Shown here: one piece after another, positions 61,071 to 64,000 of the stretch
How positions within the stretch are numbered: the first letter of the stretch is position 1
Layout: every line of letters begins with the position of its first letter
DNA from: Aphrocallistes beatrix
Taxonomy: Eukaryota > Porifera > Hexactinellida > Sceptrulophora > Aphrocallistidae
Length of the DNA stretch: 64,000 bases
NCBI GenBank assembly: GCA_963281255.1
Contig: OY725500.1
Coordinates: 3,405,184 to 3,469,183 of the forward strand
Direction of reading: 5' to 3'
The notes under the pieces: model-generated
What the model saw: only the letters and a program-made list of their open reading frames with translations
The model's database searches: none
Told to the model about the DNA's origin: nothing
Translations under genes and position numbers: made by a program

Positions 61071-61839
61071 CGTTTTGGATATTGTTGCAATTTGTCATAA
61101 TCATATGCCTTGTATATTATTTGAAAATGTTAGTCAATAATTTTCAAAGGGAAGTTTAGAAAATCTATAAACGGCTAAATTAAACTTAGTATCTAGACCA
61201 TGGATTAGTAAAAACCCATGAGTTAATTAATTACATTGTAGCCATTTATGAATACCATGCATTTTCGATTTTACTTAACTTGTTATTATAAACCTATGTA
61301 TCAATTTTATAAGTTTTCCTTGCTTCGTATATCTCCCCAATTATATAAATCCTTGATTCGTTCGTAATGGAGACTTTATTATTCGATTGGAAGATAACTC
61401 AATAATCATGTTTGGTTTATGATGGTGTCGTTATGACAAGGACATCATAATTCTAAGAGGAGTCGATATATTCTGTCTCAGTTTAGAATTTGCTTGGCTG
61501 CTCAAATACTCCTGTGGTATGCCAAAATCATATTTTTAATCAATCCAGAAAAAAAGATAGTTTGTAATACATAAGCATATAAATAAAGAGTCCCAAATAA
61601 TGCATTGGTGTGATACAAGTGATATAAGACATGTGGGACAAAGTTTGACCAGAAGTGAGAATATTTATTAAAATTCTCCAGACCAAGGGTATAAGGTTCA
61701 GAGAAATTGATAAAACTATATTGGTGTGTCTCATTTTATTTATAAGCCTGAATTTAAAATTAATATACAACTCCGAAAGAAATACTTGCATATTCATTCC
61801 AAATCCGATATTGAATCTATCAAGCATGATACGAATCGT
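61071..61839. other. Downstream sequence, nothing recognised
   Basis: AT-rich, no gene motif on either strand. Confidence 0.45.
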
Positions 61840-61930
61840 TGAAAATACGATATCCGATCCTATACCCCTAAACCCCAATGCAATCGTTGAAAGCGGGTCT
61901 AGCATAGTTTTAAAATTCGTCAAATGGTGT
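61840..61930 (-). repeat. Satellite-like monomer
   Basis: Reverse-oriented single unit of the family at 2705 (CCCCTAAACCCCAATGCAATC, CGTTGAAAGC), then AAATGGTGTGAAAATATA. Confidence 0.55.
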
Positions 61931-61964
61931 GAAAATATACACCATCTTTTCAATTGCTATACAC

Positions 61965-62470
61965 CAGTGGTTTTCAAACTTTTGCACTGCATACCAAACA
62001 GCAAATATTAGGGTATCCGCATACCACTATAATGACCGATATTTAAATACGCCACCACAAAATAAACCAGGCGTATCCCGAGAATCAAAAAGGGGGTCCA
62101 CGAACAGGGAGGTCGTCATGATTTTTCCTCTAGGGAGGCAAAACACAGCAGTTTTTATGACGCAGGGGCACAACAACCAGATGGGTCTGCGGTGTTAGCC
62201 CCCCAGTGGGGTACAGGCTTTGCCCCTGGAAGTTGACAGTATTTATCTCAAAATATCTCAGCTTCCTCAAATTTTGACAAAATAAATGCAATATTTTTCA
62301 AAAATATAGTTTTTAAATCTGATGGGAGAACAAAATACTAGAAATTAGATTTAAAATTTTGATAGGGGATGTATTTCCCCGACATTGGCGTAGCTCGAGG
62401 TAAAAAAAATAGGATTCACAAACTTCGTGCTGCAATAAGGAACTCGCGTACCACAGTTTCAGAAACGCTG
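61965..62470. mobile_element. hAT-like non-autonomous element
   Basis: The ends CAGTGGTTTTCAAACTTTT and ACAGTTTCAGAAACGCTG are of hAT style. Flanks CTATACAC and ATATATAC agree at six of eight positions. No intact transposase. Confidence 0.6.
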
Positions 62471-62879
62471 ATATATACTAAGAAAATACATACATATATG
62501 TATAAACCTTACTTGCAATATGCATATATTGAAAAGGTTTATTCGCGCGCGCAGGGATGGTTCATTCTCGCGCGGATTTAGGTAAATTCGCGGGCAGAAT
62601 TTACTCGTGAATCAATGCTGATGATATATTCAATTGCGATGAGACCGAGATATTCCATAAGGCGTTACCTACGAATTCCCTTGTAGGAAAATATATTCTA
62701 TCATGGTATCAAAAAAGGACAGGTTGACTGTGCTACTAGGGTCTAACATGTCCAGAAACGAAAAGCAGAGCTTCAAGCAATTCCTTGTGAATAGAAGATA
62801 AATGAAACAGTAAAGTGATAAAATGTGTGGTTTCAACCAATTAAATTCTAATAAAGTATACGTACATATGTTCTTTTGA

Positions 62880-63360
62880 GTTGACTGAATAAGGCCGAAT
62901 TGTCAATCCGGAATAAGGCCGAATTATATTCAAGACTGGAATAAGGCCGAATTTTCACAACTGGATGAGTCGAGTGATATGTGCGTAATACTGAAACAAA
63001 TAAGTGACAAACAAGTTGAATATACATTTTGCTTAAAAACACCTCACCAGGCGAATTTTCAAAATATTCCATGTCAAAAACCCTTAAAATCTCCCTGTTT
63101 CCCAACAAACCAAGTGATGCGATGCTCCCAATCGACCCTCCATTCTTTAGTTCACAAATTAAAAACCATTCTTCCTCTAGATCCAAAATGAAAATTCGAC
63201 CTTATTCCAGTTTTGAAAATTCGGCCTTATTCCAGTGTTGAAAATTCGGCCTTATTCCAGTCATGAATTTAATTCGGCCTTATTCCGGATTGACAATTCG
63301 ACTTTATTCCAGTCATGAATATTATTCGTCCTTATTCCATTCGGTTTTATTCAGCTTTCC
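62880..63360. mobile_element. Element with inverted GAATAAGGCCGAATT arrays
   Basis: The left part (62885-62955) has three copies of GAATAAGGCCGAATT. The right part (63192-63355) has six or so copies of its reverse complement. They enclose about 230 bp without such motifs. Termini close to GTTGACTGAATAAGGC and TTATTCAGC. Class unknown. Confidence 0.65.
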
Positions 63361-63447
63361 CGTTCTTTTAAAGGGGTTTAATTATCGAAAGCATTTGTGA
63401 TATTATTTAAATTGAATACTATCGTGCAGATTGTTTATCTTACTGGG

Positions 63448-63603
63448 CATGCCTAATTTCCGGACGGGACCGTCCCGGAAAATCTAGATACCTAATTTCC
63501 GGGACGGGACGGCATCCCGTCCCGGAAATTAAGTATCTTAACCCATCCTGTCCCGGAAATTAGGCATCTTAACCCGTCCCGTCCCGGAAATTAGACATGC
63601 CCA
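63448..63603. repeat. GC-rich inverted repeat of GGGACGGGAC motifs
   Basis: The ends GGGCATGCCTAATTTCCGG and CCGGAAATTAGACATGCCC are inverted. Inside, CCCGTCCCGGAAATTA recurs. Probably a small hAT-like element similar in design to the one at 1372. TSD not found. Confidence 0.55.
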
Positions 63604-63709
63604 AGTCAATGCGCTCTCAAAGTTGAAAATACTTGACAGCTCACTTTCAGTGTACGGCTGTGCTTCTCATTAATTGAACTTGTTGGGGAAGGATATCACA
63701 GAGTCATTT

Positions 63710-63985
63710 TAGGTGATTAAAGGCTGAAATGTTAATAGAATGTGTATGTTAATACTCTTCACATATGATACAACTATCATCAAAAATGATGACACAACAT
63801 TCTGTTTTGACGCCATCAATCGCATCATAAAGTGAAAATTTGACAAATTTTTCGATTTCTCGGGTGATATTTAATAGAGCAGTAATTCAGACCTACAAAA
63901 ATTTAGAGATGTTATCTACCTTATAATTTATCAATGTGAACCTAGCCGCCCAAAGGAAGCTTCCGACGGACACAAAGTTATTGAC
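63710..63985 (+). mobile_element. Helitron-like copy, truncated at both ends
   Basis: It matches the family from the TTTTAGGTGATTAAAGGCTGA block to the CGACGGACACAAAGT block; the GC-rich tail is lost. The CRE-type sites are mutated here. Confidence 0.6.
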
Positions 63986-64000
63986 TTATTGCACTATTAG

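Noticed and set aside
61540-62011. Frames of 137 and 118 codons on both strands
   Set aside because: Overlapping, biased composition, partly in satellite and hAT repeat sequence.

Overview
The window is AT-rich, intron-bearing animal DNA crowded with transposons. The two host genes, a p190-type RhoGAP and a Rab39 GTPase, are metazoan. The mix of P-like, hAT, Tc1/mariner, pogo-like, Helitron-like and non-LTR elements suits an arthropod. A crustacean such as a parasitic copepod is my guess and is not proven by the sequence. There are no bacterial-type operons, rRNAs or tRNAs that I can see.

Host gene 1 (+ strand) covers almost the whole window. It is the C-terminal part of RhoGAPp190 (ARHGAP35/ARHGAP5 family), in seven exons at 1-40, 4006-4177, 7473-7520, 45640-45862, 46951-47160, 51068-51170 and 60629-60854. 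All splice phases agree and the seven exons encode 339 residues ending in a full RhoGAP domain. Its third intron in the window is about 38 kb (7521-45639) and holds most of the mobile DNA. Host gene 2 (- strand) is a complete two-exon Rab39 (57050-56809 and 53341-52915) nested antisense in the last RhoGAP intron. Its switch-II catalytic glutamine is replaced by histidine.

The most unusual content is a family of four tiny intronless genes (89-94 residues; starts at 11311 +, 30298 -, 39904 +, 44469 -), all inside the 38-kb intron. Each encodes an acidic head, a basic region and a leucine zipper with perfect heptads, ending within a few residues of the last heptad leucine: essentially stand-alone bZIP-like domains. 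Two of them lie in a duplicated module of about 1 kb.

Mobile layer: a P-like element (16469-21774) with a THAP/RNase H-type transposase pseudogene, terminal inverted repeats (TIRs) and a 7-bp target site duplication (TSD) was itself split by a hAT element (19336-21694, 8-bp TSD). Two foldback elements (36190-37613, and 23215-24061 containing an assembly gap) carry the same kind of ends; the second sits exactly at the centre of a larger palindrome (22382-24894). A Helitron-like family (about 0.5 kb) is present in several copies, one with a related empty site showing insertion between A and T without TSD. Other items are a ZMYM1-like hAT pseudogene, a non-LTR retrotransposon tail, a mariner remnant, a diverged hAT-like transposase pseudogene (24933-26130), a Cys-rich repeat-associated pseudogene (28715-29070), many MITEs (small non-autonomous elements), dispersed satellite-like tandem repeats, and several elements whose ends carry arrays of motifs of about 15 bp in inverted orientation.

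All identifications are by eye and from memory of protein families; no database search was run. Exons of other genes without strong motifs could be missed.
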